Notes: generated from the letters alone by a model not told the origin. DNA of 23,548 nt from Candidatus Parepulonipiscium sp. PG-Nun2H_MBin03 (GCA_001995005.1 MDJN01000166.1:1-23548), one strand, 5' to 3'; shown: positions 8,105 to 16,524, counted from the stretch's first letter. Made by a program: numbers and translations.

Positions 8105-9202
8105 ATGAAAATTGTAGTTAGATTATTAATAGGATGTATAATATTAATCTTATTTGGAATACCATCTTTAGTAAGTTCATATTACTATATATCAGTGACT
8201 AGTCATGATTATTTTGATGAATTATATGGTGAGAATACTGCAGTATTTATGGATAATATGTTAGGTACTACTAAACAATCAAATACAAAAATACAGCCTA
8301 TAGTTACAACTGCAAATATTCCTGAAGTTGCAGAAATTGCTGCACGCAGTGTAGTTTCTATTACGACTATTGTGCCAGGAAACATATTTTCGCCATACGG
8401 CGTAGGTTTAGGCTCCGGGGTAATATTTTATAAAGATGAAACAAATGTGTATATATTAACAAATGCACACGTAGTTGATAATGCCACAAATTTAGTAGTA
8501 ACTAGTGAAATGCTTGGCTCTTATCAAGGTAGAATTATTGGTATAGATATATTATCTGATATTGCTGTAGTGGCCATCAATTTGCCAGATGTTGATGTGC
8601 CTATAGCCAAAATAAGCGAAGATAAACAAGTAAAAGTCGGAGATATTGTTATAGCTATAGGAAACCCTATAGACACTGCATTTTATAACACTGTTACTAT
8701 GGGCGTTGTCAGTGCATTAAATAGACAGACTAGTATAGTTTCAGAAGGGATTAGTTTTATACAAACAGATGCTGCAATAAATCCTGGCAATAGTGGTGGA
8801 GCTCTCGTATCTATGGATGGTTATTTAGTTGGAATAAACACTGCAAAACTTAGTAGCGATGATATAGAAGGAATAGGCTTTGCTATACCGATGCAAGAAG
8901 TGTTGCCAATTGCGTATGAATTAATGCAAAATGGTGAGATTAAAAAACCTACACTAGGCGTATATGTAAGAGATGTTGAAGCAGGCGTATATATTGAAGG
9001 TATAATAGAAGGTGGAAGTGCACAAAATTCAGGCTTACAACAAGGAGATATAATTACAAAAATTAATAATGAAAGTACTACCACTGTAAATACATTGAAA
9101 TCTGTTTTAAATACCTATGAAATAAATGATAGTATAACAGTTACAGTAATTAGAAATAATAGATTACAGAAATTTAAAGTTATATTACAAGAGGAAAGGT
9201 AG
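8105..9202 (+). CDS. htrA: HtrA/DegP-like membrane-anchored serine protease with PDZ domain
   Basis: I chose ATG 8105 because AGGAGG (8093-8098) sits 6 bases before it; an upstream in-frame GTG (8087) has no such site and runs through the ribosome site. The 365-residue product has one N-terminal membrane helix (about 4-24), a linker, and a trypsin-like domain. The triad is H122 (LTNAHVV), D152 (DILSDIAVV) and S230 (PGNSGGAL). One PDZ domain follows at about 283-360 (KPTLGVYV, GLQQGDIITKIN). These proteases degrade or refold damaged exported proteins outside the membrane. The gene starts 10 bases after the kinase stop, so the regulator-kinase pair probably controls it. Family call is certain; the particular paralogue (htrA, htrB, htrC) is not. 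Confidence 0.95.
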   Translation: MKIVVRLLIGCIILILFGIPSLVSSYYYISVTSHDYFDELYGENTAVFMDNMLGTTKQSNTKIQPIVTTANIPEVAEIAARSVVSITTIVPGNIFSPYGVGLGSGVIFYKDETNVYILTNAHVVDNATNLVVTSEMLGSYQGRIIGIDILSDIAVVAINLPDVDVPIAKISEDKQVKVGDIVIAIGNPIDTAFYNTVTMGVVSALNRQTSIVSEGISFIQTDAAINPGNSGGALVSMDGYLVGINTAKLSSDDIEGIGFAIPMQEVLPIAYELMQNGEIKKPTLGVYVRDVEAGVYIEGIIEGGSAQNSGLQQGDIITKINNESTTTVNTLKSVLNTYEINDSITVTVIRNNRLQKFKVILQEER

Positions 9203-9232
9203 TAAAAAATTTAACAAATTTCAAAAAAATAC

Positions 9233-9262
9233 TTGATTATTCCTAAATAACTATGCTATTGT
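9233..9262 (+). promoter_or_regulatory. Probable promoter of the gap-pgk-tpiA-gpmI operon
   Basis: TTGATT (9233-9238) and TATTGT (9257-9262) are 18 bases apart, with TG at 9254-9255 as an extended -10. The start near 9269 leaves an AT-rich leader of about 90 bases before ATG 9360. No convincing terminator separates htrA from this promoter, so some readthrough is possible. No gene for a CggR repressor precedes gap. Confidence 0.5.
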
Positions 9263-9359
9263 AGTATAAGTAAGTGGGTATCATATCATTATATTTGGGT
9301 AACACTAGATAGGTGATTGTTATATAAATTAATTATAATTTTTAAGGAGGATTTTATTA

Positions 9360-10370
9360 ATGGCAGTAAAAGTAGCGATTAACGGTTTTGGACGTATTGG
9401 AAGACTTGCATTTAGACAAATGTTTGGGGCAGAAGGATATGAGGTTGTTGCAATAAACGACTTAACAAACCCAAAAATGTTAGCACACCTTCTAAAATAT
9501 GATTCAGCACAAGGAAGATACAATTTAGCAGATAAAGTAGAATCTAAAGAAAGTTCAATAGTAGTAGATGGTAAAGAAATTAAAATATATGCAGAAAAAA
9601 ATGCTGCTGACCTTCCATGGGGACAAATTGGAGTAGATGTTGTATTAGAGTGTACTGGTTTTTATGTAACAAAAGCAAAATCAGAAGCACATATAACAGC
9701 TGGCGCTAAAAAAGTTGTTATTTCTGCACCAGCAGGAGATGATTTACCAACAGTAGTATTTGGAGTAAATGAAAATATACTAAAAGCAAGTGATACTGTT
9801 ATCTCAGCTGCATCTTGTACAACAAATTGTCTTGCACCTATGGCAAAAGTATTAAATGATATTGCAACAATTAAAAAAGGTTTCATGACTACAATTCATG
9901 CCTTTACAGGAGATCAAATGACGCTAGACGGGCCACATCCAAAGGGTGATTTAAGAAGAGCACGTGCTTCTAGTGTAAATATTGTTCCTAACTCAACAGG
10001 AGCTGCTAAGGCGATTGGTCTTGTTATACCTGAGCTTAACGGAAAATTAGACGGAGCTGCACAAAGAGTTCCAGTACCTACAGGTTCTCTTACAGAATTA
10101 GTAGCAGTAGTTGAAAAGAAAGTAACTCCAGCTGAAATTAACGCAGCTATGAAAGCAAAAGCTAGCCCATCTTTTGAATATACAGAAGATGAGATTGTAT
10201 CTAGTGATGTTGTTGGAATTACTTGTGGCTCTTTATTTGATGGAACTCAAACGAAAGTTCAAGATATGGGAGATGAAACTTTAGTTAAAGTTGTAGCTTG
10301 GTATGATAACGAAAACTCATATACAAGTAATATGGTTAGAACTATCAAATATTTTGCAGAATTAAAGTAA
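9360..10370 (+). CDS. gap: Glyceraldehyde-3-phosphate dehydrogenase, glycolytic type
   Basis: The 336-residue enzyme oxidises and phosphorylates glyceraldehyde-3-phosphate to 1,3-bisphosphoglycerate using NAD. It shows NAD-fold GFGRIG near the start, catalytic C153 in SAASCTTNCLAP, H180 in TIHAFTGDQ, and the substrate loop LRRARASSVNIVPNSTGAA (LRRARASSVN then IVPNSTGAA). The N-terminal AINDL ending the second strand is typical of NAD-using, glycolytic enzymes. ATG 9360 follows AAGGAGG (9344-9350). It opens the glycolytic operon; hairpins after its stop may separate a stable gap message from the rest. Codon use is strongly biased, as expected of a highly expressed gene. Confidence 0.97.
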   Translation: MAVKVAINGFGRIGRLAFRQMFGAEGYEVVAINDLTNPKMLAHLLKYDSAQGRYNLADKVESKESSIVVDGKEIKIYAEKNAADLPWGQIGVDVVLECTGFYVTKAKSEAHITAGAKKVVISAPAGDDLPTVVFGVNENILKASDTVISAASCTTNCLAPMAKVLNDIATIKKGFMTTIHAFTGDQMTLDGPHPKGDLRRARASSVNIVPNSTGAAKAIGLVIPELNGKLDGAAQRVPVPTGSLTELVAVVEKKVTPAEINAAMKAKASPSFEYTEDEIVSSDVVGITCGSLFDGTQTKVQDMGDETLVKVVAWYDNENSYTSNMVRTIKYFAELK

Positions 10371-10414
10371 GGTCCTACAGTAGGTCCAGTCTATAGGGCT
10401 GGGCCTATAATTTT
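10371..10414 (+). promoter_or_regulatory. Alternative hairpins between gap and pgk
   Basis: Stem A pairs 10371-10377 with 10381-10387 (GGtCCTA/TAGGtCC, one T-T mismatch, loop CAG). Stem B pairs TAGGTCCAG (10381-10389) with CTGGGCCTA (10399-10407), nine base pairs with one G-T and a 9-base loop, followed by TAATTTT. A and B use the same bases and cannot form together. A weaker stem, TATAGG/CCTATA (10392-10397/10404-10409), is also possible. This looks like a leaky terminator or a 3-prime stabiliser for gap mRNA. Confidence 0.5.
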
Positions 10415-10448
10415 GGAATTAAATAGAAATGTTAAGGAGCTATGTGAA

Positions 10449-11657
10449 ATGAAAAAAATTGTCTCAGATTTACAAAACATTAAAGGACAAAAAGTTCTAG
10501 TACGTTGTGATTTTAATGTACCTTTAAAAGATGGAGTTATCCAAAATGAAAACCGTATAATAGGTGCTTTGCCTACAATAAAAACTTTAATGGAGCAAGG
10601 AGCAAAAGTTATATTATGCTCTCACCTAGGCAAGCCAAAAGGAGAGCCAAAACCTGAATTATCTCTGGCACCTGTGGCTAAAAGTTTATCAAAACATTTA
10701 GGAGTGGACGTAAAATTTGCAGATGATGATACTGTAACTAGTGATAGTACAAAGCAAATTGCTGATTCTTTAGCTGATGGTGAAGTTATGCTACTGCAAA
10801 ATACTAGATATAGAGACGAAGAAACTAAATACACCAAAGATGAAAATGCGGCAAAATTTGCAAAAGAACTTGCACAACTGTGTGATAATCAAATATTTGT
10901 AAATGATGCGTTTGGTACTGCACATAGAGCACACTGCTCAAATGTTGGAGTAACAAAATATTGTAAAGAAAATGTAGTAGGATACTTAATGGAGAAGGAA
11001 ATTAAATTCCTAGGGCAAGCCGTGGAAAATCCTGCAAGACCATTTGTGGCAATATTAGGTGGTGCAAAAGTATCTGATAAAATTGGTGTTATAAATAATT
11101 TACTAGAAAAAGTAGATACACTAATTATTGGAGGAGGCATGGCATACACTTTCTTAAAAGCACAATCTCAAGAAATAGGTAATTCTTTATTAGAAGAAGA
11201 TAAGATGGATTATGCACTTGAGATGATCAAAAAATCTAAAGAAAAAGGCGTTAATTTATTGTTACCAGTGGACCATGTAATTGCTAAAGAATTTAAAAAT
11301 GACACTGAGTTTAAAACAGTTGATACAATAGAATCAGGATGGTCAGGATTTGATATAGGACCAAAATCAATTGAACTATTTAAAAACGCATTAGCAGGAG
11401 CAAAAACAGTTGTATGGAACGGCCCTATGGGCGTGTTTGAATTTGAAAATTTTGCTAAAGGGACTCTTGTCGTAGGGCAGGCTGTTGCAGAATTAGATGG
11501 AGCAACAACTGTAGTAGGCGGTGGAGATTCAGTTAATGCAGTGAAACGATTAGGCATTGCAGATAAGATGAGTCATATTTCAACTGGTGGTGGAGCAAGT
11601 CTTGAATTTTTAGAAGGAAAAGAACTACCTGGAGTAGCAGCAGCGGATAATAAATAA
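10449..11657 (+). CDS. pgk: Phosphoglycerate kinase
   Basis: The 402-residue cytoplasmic enzyme transfers phosphate from 1,3-bisphosphoglycerate to ADP, giving ATP and 3-phosphoglycerate. The N-terminal substrate motif is VLVRCDFNVPLKDG. LGGAKVSDKIGVINNLL marks the nucleotide half, GGGDS (357-361) and STGGGASLEFLEGKELPGV the C-terminal phosphate site and end. ATG 10449 is chosen over the longer TTG-start frame at 10413. AAGGAG (10434-10439) precedes it at 9 bases, and the product then starts where other phosphoglycerate kinases start. The ribosome site overlaps an out-of-frame ATG-TGA pair at 10442-10447. It lies between gap and tpiA, 18 bases from the latter. Confidence 0.97.
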   Translation: MKKIVSDLQNIKGQKVLVRCDFNVPLKDGVIQNENRIIGALPTIKTLMEQGAKVILCSHLGKPKGEPKPELSLAPVAKSLSKHLGVDVKFADDDTVTSDSTKQIADSLADGEVMLLQNTRYRDEETKYTKDENAAKFAKELAQLCDNQIFVNDAFGTAHRAHCSNVGVTKYCKENVVGYLMEKEIKFLGQAVENPARPFVAILGGAKVSDKIGVINNLLEKVDTLIIGGGMAYTFLKAQSQEIGNSLLEEDKMDYALEMIKKSKEKGVNLLLPVDHVIAKEFKNDTEFKTVDTIESGWSGFDIGPKSIELFKNALAGAKTVVWNGPMGVFEFENFAKGTLVVGQAVAELDGATTVVGGGDSVNAVKRLGIADKMSHISTGGGASLEFLEGKELPGVAAADNK

Positions 11658-11675
11658 TATTGGAGGAGAGTAAAA

Positions 11676-12419
11676 ATGCGTAAAAAAATTATAGCAGGAA
11701 ACTGGAAAATGAATAAAACACCAAATCAAGCGGTGGAGTTGGTAAATTCTTTAAAGGATAGTATTAATACAGATAAGGTAGATGTAATTGTTTGCCCAAC
11801 ATTTGTTTGTCTTGATGCAGTATTAAAAGCTACAAATGGAACTAATATTGCGGTTGGTGCACAAAATATGTATTTTGAAGAAAATGGGGCATTTACTGGA
11901 GAAGTAGCACCAGATATGCTAAAAGAGATGGGCGTAAAATATGTAATTTTAGGTCATTCAGAAAGAAGACAATACTTTGCAGAAACTAATGAGACAGTTA
12001 ACAAAAAAGTATTAAAGGCTATTGAGCATAATTTAGTTCCAATTATTTGTGTAGGTGAAAGTTTAGAAGAAAGAGAGCAAGGAATTACAATTGATTTAGT
12101 TAGATTACAAACTAAAATTGCTCTAAAAGATGTAAGTGCAGATGATGCTAAAAATGTAGTTATTGCATATGAACCAATTTGGGCGATAGGTACAGGAAAA
12201 ACTGCTACCGTAATGCAAGCAGAAGAAGTTTGCAAAGCTATTAGAGATGTTGTATCAGAAATTTATAGCCAAGAAGTAGCAGATAAAGTACGTGTTCAAT
12301 ACGGCGGTTCTGTTAATGCAGGTAATGCTAACGAATTGTTTAACATGGGAAATATTGATGGGGGACTTGTAGGCGGAGCTAGCTTAAAAGCAGAGTTTGC
12401 AGATATCATCAATTATTAA
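11676..12419 (+). CDS. tpiA: Triose-phosphate isomerase
   Basis: This TIM-barrel enzyme interconverts dihydroxyacetone phosphate and glyceraldehyde-3-phosphate, feeding both halves of fructose-1,6-bisphosphate into the operon's pathway. The 247 residues include K11 (AGNWKMNKT), catalytic H94 (ILGHSERR), catalytic base E166 (AYEPIWAIGTGKTA), and the phosphate-binding YGGSV and GGLVGGASL near the end. The start follows GGAGGAG (11662-11668). The gap to pgk is 18 bases and to gpmI 12 bases. Confidence 0.98.
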   Translation: MRKKIIAGNWKMNKTPNQAVELVNSLKDSINTDKVDVIVCPTFVCLDAVLKATNGTNIAVGAQNMYFEENGAFTGEVAPDMLKEMGVKYVILGHSERRQYFAETNETVNKKVLKAIEHNLVPIICVGESLEEREQGITIDLVRLQTKIALKDVSADDAKNVVIAYEPIWAIGTGKTATVMQAEEVCKAIRDVVSEIYSQEVADKVRVQYGGSVNAGNANELFNMGNIDGGLVGGASLKAEFADIINY

Positions 12420-12431
12420 AAGGAGTAAATT

Positions 12432-13958
12432 ATGACGACTTTATTGTTAGTTTTAGATGGATTTGGGATTAGTGAAAATGAAGATGGCAATGCTATAAAG
12501 ATTGCAAAAACTCCATTTATTGATAACCTAATAGAAAAGTATCCTTACAGCATAGCTGGAGCAAGCGGTATGGATGTTGGATTACCTGATGGGCAGATGG
12601 GTAACTCTGAGGTAGGGCATCTTAATATTGGTGCCGGTAGAGTAGTATATCAAGAACTTACTAGAATAACAAAAGAAATTGATGAGGGTACAATCTTAAA
12701 AAATGACACATTGTTTTCTGCTATAAATCAAGCTGTATCTGAAGATAAGGCAATACATCTTATGGGGCTATTATCCGACGGTGGTGTGCATAGTCATAAT
12801 ACCCACCTATATGGTATGGTGGAGATGGCTAAAAAGCTGGGTGCAAAAAAAGTCTATATTCATGTATTTATGGACGGCAGAGATACTGCGCCAGACTCAG
12901 GTAAAGCGTTTATGCAAGAATTAGAAGATAAGTTAGACGAAATAGGGTTAGGTAAGATTGCAACTGTATCTGGTAGATACTATGCAATGGATAGAGATAA
13001 CCGCTGGGAAAGAGTCGAAGTAGCCTATAATGTCTTATGCAAAGGTGAAGGCGAGACAGGTACAAATGCGGTTGAAGTAATGCAAAATTCATATGATAAA
13101 GATATATTGGATGAATTTGTGGTTCCTACTGTAATCACTGAAGAAGGCAAGCCTGTGGGAACTATTGCAGAAGATGACTGTGTAATATTTTTTAACTTTA
13201 GACCAGATAGAGCAAGAGAATTAACTCGTGCTATAGTTGACCCAGACTTTAAAGGATTTGAGCGTCAATTTGTAAAGACTCATTTTGTGACATTTACTCA
13301 ATACGATGTAACTATCAAAAATAAAGAAGTTGCATTTTTGCCACAAACTCTTAAAAATACGTTGGGCGAATATGTATCAAGCCTTGGTAAAAAACAACTT
13401 AGAATTGCAGAAACAGAAAAATACGCTCATGTAACTTTCTTTTTTAATGGTGGTGTAGAAGAACCAAACGAAAATGAAGAAAGAATTTTAATTCCGTCTC
13501 CAAAGGTTGCGACTTATGACTTGAAGCCTGAAATGAGTGTATTTGAAGTTGCGGATAAATTAAAAGAAGCAATTATAAGTGATAAGTATGATTTAATTAT
13601 ATCTAACTTCGCAAACCCTGATATGGTAGGTCATACAGGAAATTTAGAAGCAGCAGTTAAAGCAGTTGAGGCTGTGGATAAAGCAGTAGCAGAAGTTATT
13701 ACTGCTTTATTAGATACAAATTCACAAGCATTAATTACAGCAGACCATGGAAATGCAGACCAAATGAAAGACCCTGAAAGTGGTGGAGTATTTACAGCAC
13801 ATACAATAAATCCTGTACCATTAATATTGGTAAATTGCAAAGTTGCATCAGGTTTAGAAGAAGGTGGCAGACTTGCAGATTTAGCACCAACTATACTAGA
13901 TATGATGGATTTGCAAAAACCTGCAGAGATGGACGGAAAGTCATTATTAAAAAAATAA
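12432..13958 (+). CDS. gpmI: 2,3-bisphosphoglycerate-independent phosphoglycerate mutase
   Basis: The 508-residue metalloenzyme converts 3-phosphoglycerate to 2-phosphoglycerate through a phosphoserine. It belongs to the alkaline phosphatase superfamily and needs two metal ions, usually Mn in Gram-positives. Metal ligand D9 (VLDGFG) and the phospho-serine S59 (GQMGNSEVGHL) are in place. Other motifs are DGRDTAPDSG, NFRPDRARELTRA, SNFANPDMVGHTGN and TADHGNAD, with metal ligands from the last two. AAGGAG at 12419-12424 sets the start. It closes the operon and the strong terminator at 13965 follows 7 bases after the stop. Confidence 0.98.
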   Translation: MTTLLLVLDGFGISENEDGNAIKIAKTPFIDNLIEKYPYSIAGASGMDVGLPDGQMGNSEVGHLNIGAGRVVYQELTRITKEIDEGTILKNDTLFSAINQAVSEDKAIHLMGLLSDGGVHSHNTHLYGMVEMAKKLGAKKVYIHVFMDGRDTAPDSGKAFMQELEDKLDEIGLGKIATVSGRYYAMDRDNRWERVEVAYNVLCKGEGETGTNAVEVMQNSYDKDILDEFVVPTVITEEGKPVGTIAEDDCVIFFNFRPDRARELTRAIVDPDFKGFERQFVKTHFVTFTQYDVTIKNKEVAFLPQTLKNTLGEYVSSLGKKQLRIAETEKYAHVTFFFNGGVEEPNENEERILIPSPKVATYDLKPEMSVFEVADKLKEAIISDKYDLIISNFANPDMVGHTGNLEAAVKAVEAVDKAVAEVITALLDTNSQALITADHGNADQMKDPESGGVFTAHTINPVPLILVNCKVASGLEEGGRLADLAPTILDMMDLQKPAEMDGKSLLKK

Positions 13959-13964
13959 TATTAG

Positions 13965-14002
13965 AAATACCCAAGAAAAGAAAACATCTTGGGTATTTTT
14001 TT
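13965..14002 (+). terminator. Rho-independent terminator of the glycolytic operon
   Basis: AAATACCCAAGA (13965-13976) pairs perfectly with TCTTGGGTATTT (13987-13998), a 12-bp stem with a 10-base purine-rich loop, followed by TTTT (13999-14002). The opposite strand has no T-run, so it works in one direction only. Confidence 0.93.
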
Positions 14003-14108
14003 ATGAACATAACTAAAAAACTGTTAAGTATAGTAATATTTTTGTAAGCATTAAAATATTCTAAAGTATACAAATTGTTTCATGAGGAAATAGAGAGGAG
14101 AATAATAA

Positions 14109-15842
14109 ATGAAACTACACAAAAAATTGATAACTTTATTATTAGCAACATGGTGGACAAGTTTACCGACACAAGCTACCCAAGAAGTGACTAGTCAATA
14201 TAAATTATATCAAGGGGAATATGCAGCATATGATGCACAAGATTTTGCCGAAGTGGCTATGAAAGATGATGTACATACAATTTTTCTAGAAAATGACCTT
14301 AATCAAATTACATATTATTTAGAAGATGGACAAGCTATTAAAGATTTGGTAATTAATAATGAAGTAGATATATATAAAGGTTCTATAACTATAAGTAGCG
14401 AAGAATCTTTAGAAGTTAAATTACGAAAATTTGAAAAAGACTTAATTATTGACGGAAATATCACTATAAAAAAATCACCTTACGGGTCATCAACAGAAAT
14501 ATCTGGAGATGTTACTGTAAATGGCAGATTAGAAGTTGAATCTAATATAAAGATGAAAGATCTAAAAATATCGGGGGAAGTGTATGCTGATCTCATTATA
14601 CATGCCACAGGTTCTATGGAGTTAGAGAAAGGAGCTGTATTAGAAGCTGCTGAAGTAGCGTTAGAGGGCAAAGCAACTATCGACGGAGATTTAACAACAC
14701 AATATTTATATATATATGCAGACACGCATATTAATGGAAATGTAGATACAAATTTTTTAAACATAGTAGATGGAGGACGAGTAACTATAGCAAAAGGAGC
14801 AGAGGTAAATTATAGTAAGGTAAATAATCCAGATGCTATTATTGATGAAAATGAAGAAGAGGAAGACGATGAAGACGTAGACGATGAAGAAGATGAAGAC
14901 GAAGATGAAGATGAAGACGATGAAGTAAACGACAACGAAGACGACGAAGATGAAGATGAAGACGAAGTAGAAGATGAAGACGAAGTAGAAGATGAAGACG
15001 AAGTAGAAGAGGAAGAGAAAGACGAAGAGGAAGAAGATGACGATGAAGAAGAGGAAGTAGTAGAAGAAGATGAAGAAATAGAAGAGGAAGAAGATGACAC
15101 AACTAATAATACTCAAAACAATAATTATTATAGACCTCCATATTATCAAACTTATTATCCAACCAAAGATGTAATAACAGAAGAAAGTCAACAAGAAATA
15201 CAAGAAGAAATACAAGAAGAAATACAAGAAGAAGAGGAGCAAAAAGATATATTAAATAATTTAGTTACATCATATCAGATAAATATACAAAATCAATCTA
15301 ATTTTACAGATGTAAATATCACTGATTGGTATTATCAAGATGTGGTGGAAGTTTCGCAAAAAGGGATAATGTCTGCTACAAATGAACTAGATTTTGGGGT
15401 TAAAGAAGATGCATCTCGGTCGCAAATAGCAAATATTATATACAATATGGCAGACCACCCAAGTGCAAATGCAATACATATATTTAGTGATACAGAAAAT
15501 ACCCACTGGGCGATAGATGCAATAAATTGGACAACCTCTATGAAGATATATAATGACTATACGGATGGGACTTTTAAACCTAATAATCCTATAACTAGAG
15601 AGCAAGTTGCAATAATTTTATACAACTATGCTGAGTATATAGGAATTGATACTACAAAAAAATCTGATACAAATAACTTTGCCGATGAAAAAGATATTTC
15701 TGATTGGGCAAAACCTGCTGTTAAATGGGCAATTGAGCATGACATTATACAAGGAGACCAAAACCTAAATATTAATCCAAAAAGTCATGCGACAAGAGCA
15801 GAAATTGCGGCAATGATAAATAGATTTATGAAATTAGATTAG
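14109..15842 (+). CDS. Secreted SLH-anchored surface protein with beta-helix-like domain and polyacidic tract
   Basis: This 577-residue protein starts at ATG 14109 after GAGAGGAG. A Sec signal peptide with core LITLLLATWW ends near PTQA (residue 23). Residues about 115-240 have repeated short G-x-hydrophobic strands such as GDVTVNGRLEV, ISGEVYADLIIH and ATIDGDLTTQYLYI, the look of a right-handed beta-helix, somewhat bactofilin-like. Residues 246-330 are almost only Asp and Glu (73 of 85). A Asn/Tyr/Pro linker and QEEI repeats lead to three SLH repeats (about 398-454, 458-510, 523-577; for example SDTENTHWAIDAI and PITREQVAIILYNYAEY). SLH repeats bind pyruvylated wall polymer, so the protein sits on the surface. 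The acidic tract may bind Ca or act as a charged spacer. The cargo function is unknown. Confidence 0.9.
   Translation: MKLHKKLITLLLATWWTSLPTQATQEVTSQYKLYQGEYAAYDAQDFAEVAMKDDVHTIFLENDLNQITYYLEDGQAIKDLVINNEVDIYKGSITISSEESLEVKLRKFEKDLIIDGNITIKKSPYGSSTEISGDVTVNGRLEVESNIKMKDLKISGEVYADLIIHATGSMELEKGAVLEAAEVALEGKATIDGDLTTQYLYIYADTHINGNVDTNFLNIVDGGRVTIAKGAEVNYSKVNNPDAIIDENEEEEDDEDVDDEEDEDEDEDEDDEVNDNEDDEDEDEDEVEDEDEVEDEDEVEEEEKDEEEEDDDEEEEVVEEDEEIEEEEDDTTNNTQNNNYYRPPYYQTYYPTKDVITEESQQEIQEEIQEEIQEEEEQKDILNNLVTSYQINIQNQSNFTDVNITDWYYQDVVEVSQKGIMSATNELDFGVKEDASRSQIANIIYNMADHPSANAIHIFSDTENTHWAIDAINWTTSMKIYNDYTDGTFKPNNPITREQVAIILYNYAEYIGIDTTKKSDTNNFADEKDISDWAKPAVKWAIEHDIIQGDQNLNINPKSHATRAEIAAMINRFMKLD
14955..15008 (+). 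repeat. Three perfect tandem copies of an 18-bp unit in the acidic tract
   Basis: GATGAAGACGAAGTAGAA repeats exactly three times and encodes DEDEVE in the frame of the SLH protein (residues 283-300). The identity of third-codon positions shows recent duplication, so the tract length probably varies between strains. Confidence 0.9.
15193..15234 (+). repeat. Tandem 12-bp repeat encoding QEEI
   Basis: CAAGAAGAAATA and its first, shortened version CAAGAAATA follow one another to give QEIQEEIQEEIQEE (15193-15234), a likely short coiled or helical spacer between the acidic tract and the SLH repeats. Confidence 0.8.
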
Positions 15843-16524
15843 AAACTTCAGAATCAGTTAAATATCTCCATTCGCCAACCTTTATATTTTGTAGAGTTAA
15901 ATTTACAATACGAGTGCGCCTTAAAGATATTACCTCATACCCTAGAGCATGACACATACGACGGATTTGATGGTTTAAGCCTGAATTTAGTATAATTTTA
16001 ATAGTGTCTTTATTAAGTTTATCTACAGAAATAGTGTGAGCTTTTACATGGCGTTTTGAGACAGGGTTATATATAGTAACACCTTTTCGTATATGATGTA
16101 GAAATTCAGCAGTTATATCCTTATCAAGTTTTACGATATATTCTTTTTCATGATTATTTTCTTTTCGCAATAACTTATTAACTATAGAGCCATCATTAGT
16201 GAGTAAAATCAATCCCTCAGATTGCTTATCAAGACGGCCTATAGGAAATATGCGATGATTATAATCAATAAAATCAACTATATTACCCTTTACATGTTTT
16301 TCGGTTGTGCACGTAATACCGACAGGCTTATTTAGGGCGATATAGATTTTTTTGTCTATGGCAGTAATTTGTTTATTATCTACTATAACAACATCACCTT
16401 CTTTGATGATATCACCTAGTACGGCTATTTTATTATTTATTTTTACTTTTTTGTCTGATATAAGTTTATCTGCTACTCGTCGAGAACATATCCCGGAAGA
16501 AGCAATGTATTGATTTAAACGCAT
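15826..16524 (-). CDS. rluF: 23S rRNA pseudouridine synthase, RluF type
   Basis: The 232-residue enzyme turns a uridine in 23S rRNA to pseudouridine; for E. coli RluF the target is U2604. It has an N-terminal S4 RNA-binding domain (about 1-60, RLNQYIASSGICSRR). The RsuA/RluB/E/F-type catalytic domain has catalytic D99 in GRLDKQSEGLILLTNDG and LNHQIRRMCHALGYEV, then LRRTRIVN and GEWRYLTDSE. IALNKPVGITCTTE and the NIVDFI motif match RluF better than RluB or RsuA. ATG 16524 follows AAGGAG on the minus strand. The 3-prime end overlaps the SLH gene by 17 bases. No clear terminator is seen. Confidence 0.9.
   Translation of the reverse strand: MRLNQYIASSGICSRRVADKLISDKKVKINNKIAVLGDIIKEGDVVIVDNKQITAIDKKIYIALNKPVGITCTTEKHVKGNIVDFIDYNHRIFPIGRLDKQSEGLILLTNDGSIVNKLLRKENNHEKEYIVKLDKDITAEFLHHIRKGVTIYNPVSKRHVKAHTISVDKLNKDTIKIILNSGLNHQIRRMCHALGYEVISLRRTRIVNLTLQNIKVGEWRYLTDSEVSNLIS

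Noticed and set aside
9203..9232. AAATTT repeats after htrA as a terminator
   Set aside because: The pairing is short, AT-only and has no T-run, so it would not stop transcription well.
14003..14047. 14-codon frame MNITKKLLSIVIFL after the glycolytic terminator
   Set aside because: It begins in the T-run of the terminator, has no ribosome site and is too short to support.
14757..15242. Long minus-strand frames rich in Phe, Ser or Leu opposite the acidic tract
   Set aside because: They are mirror products of repeated GAA/GAT/GAC codons, with no ribosome site or family pattern. The plus-strand SLH protein explains the DNA.
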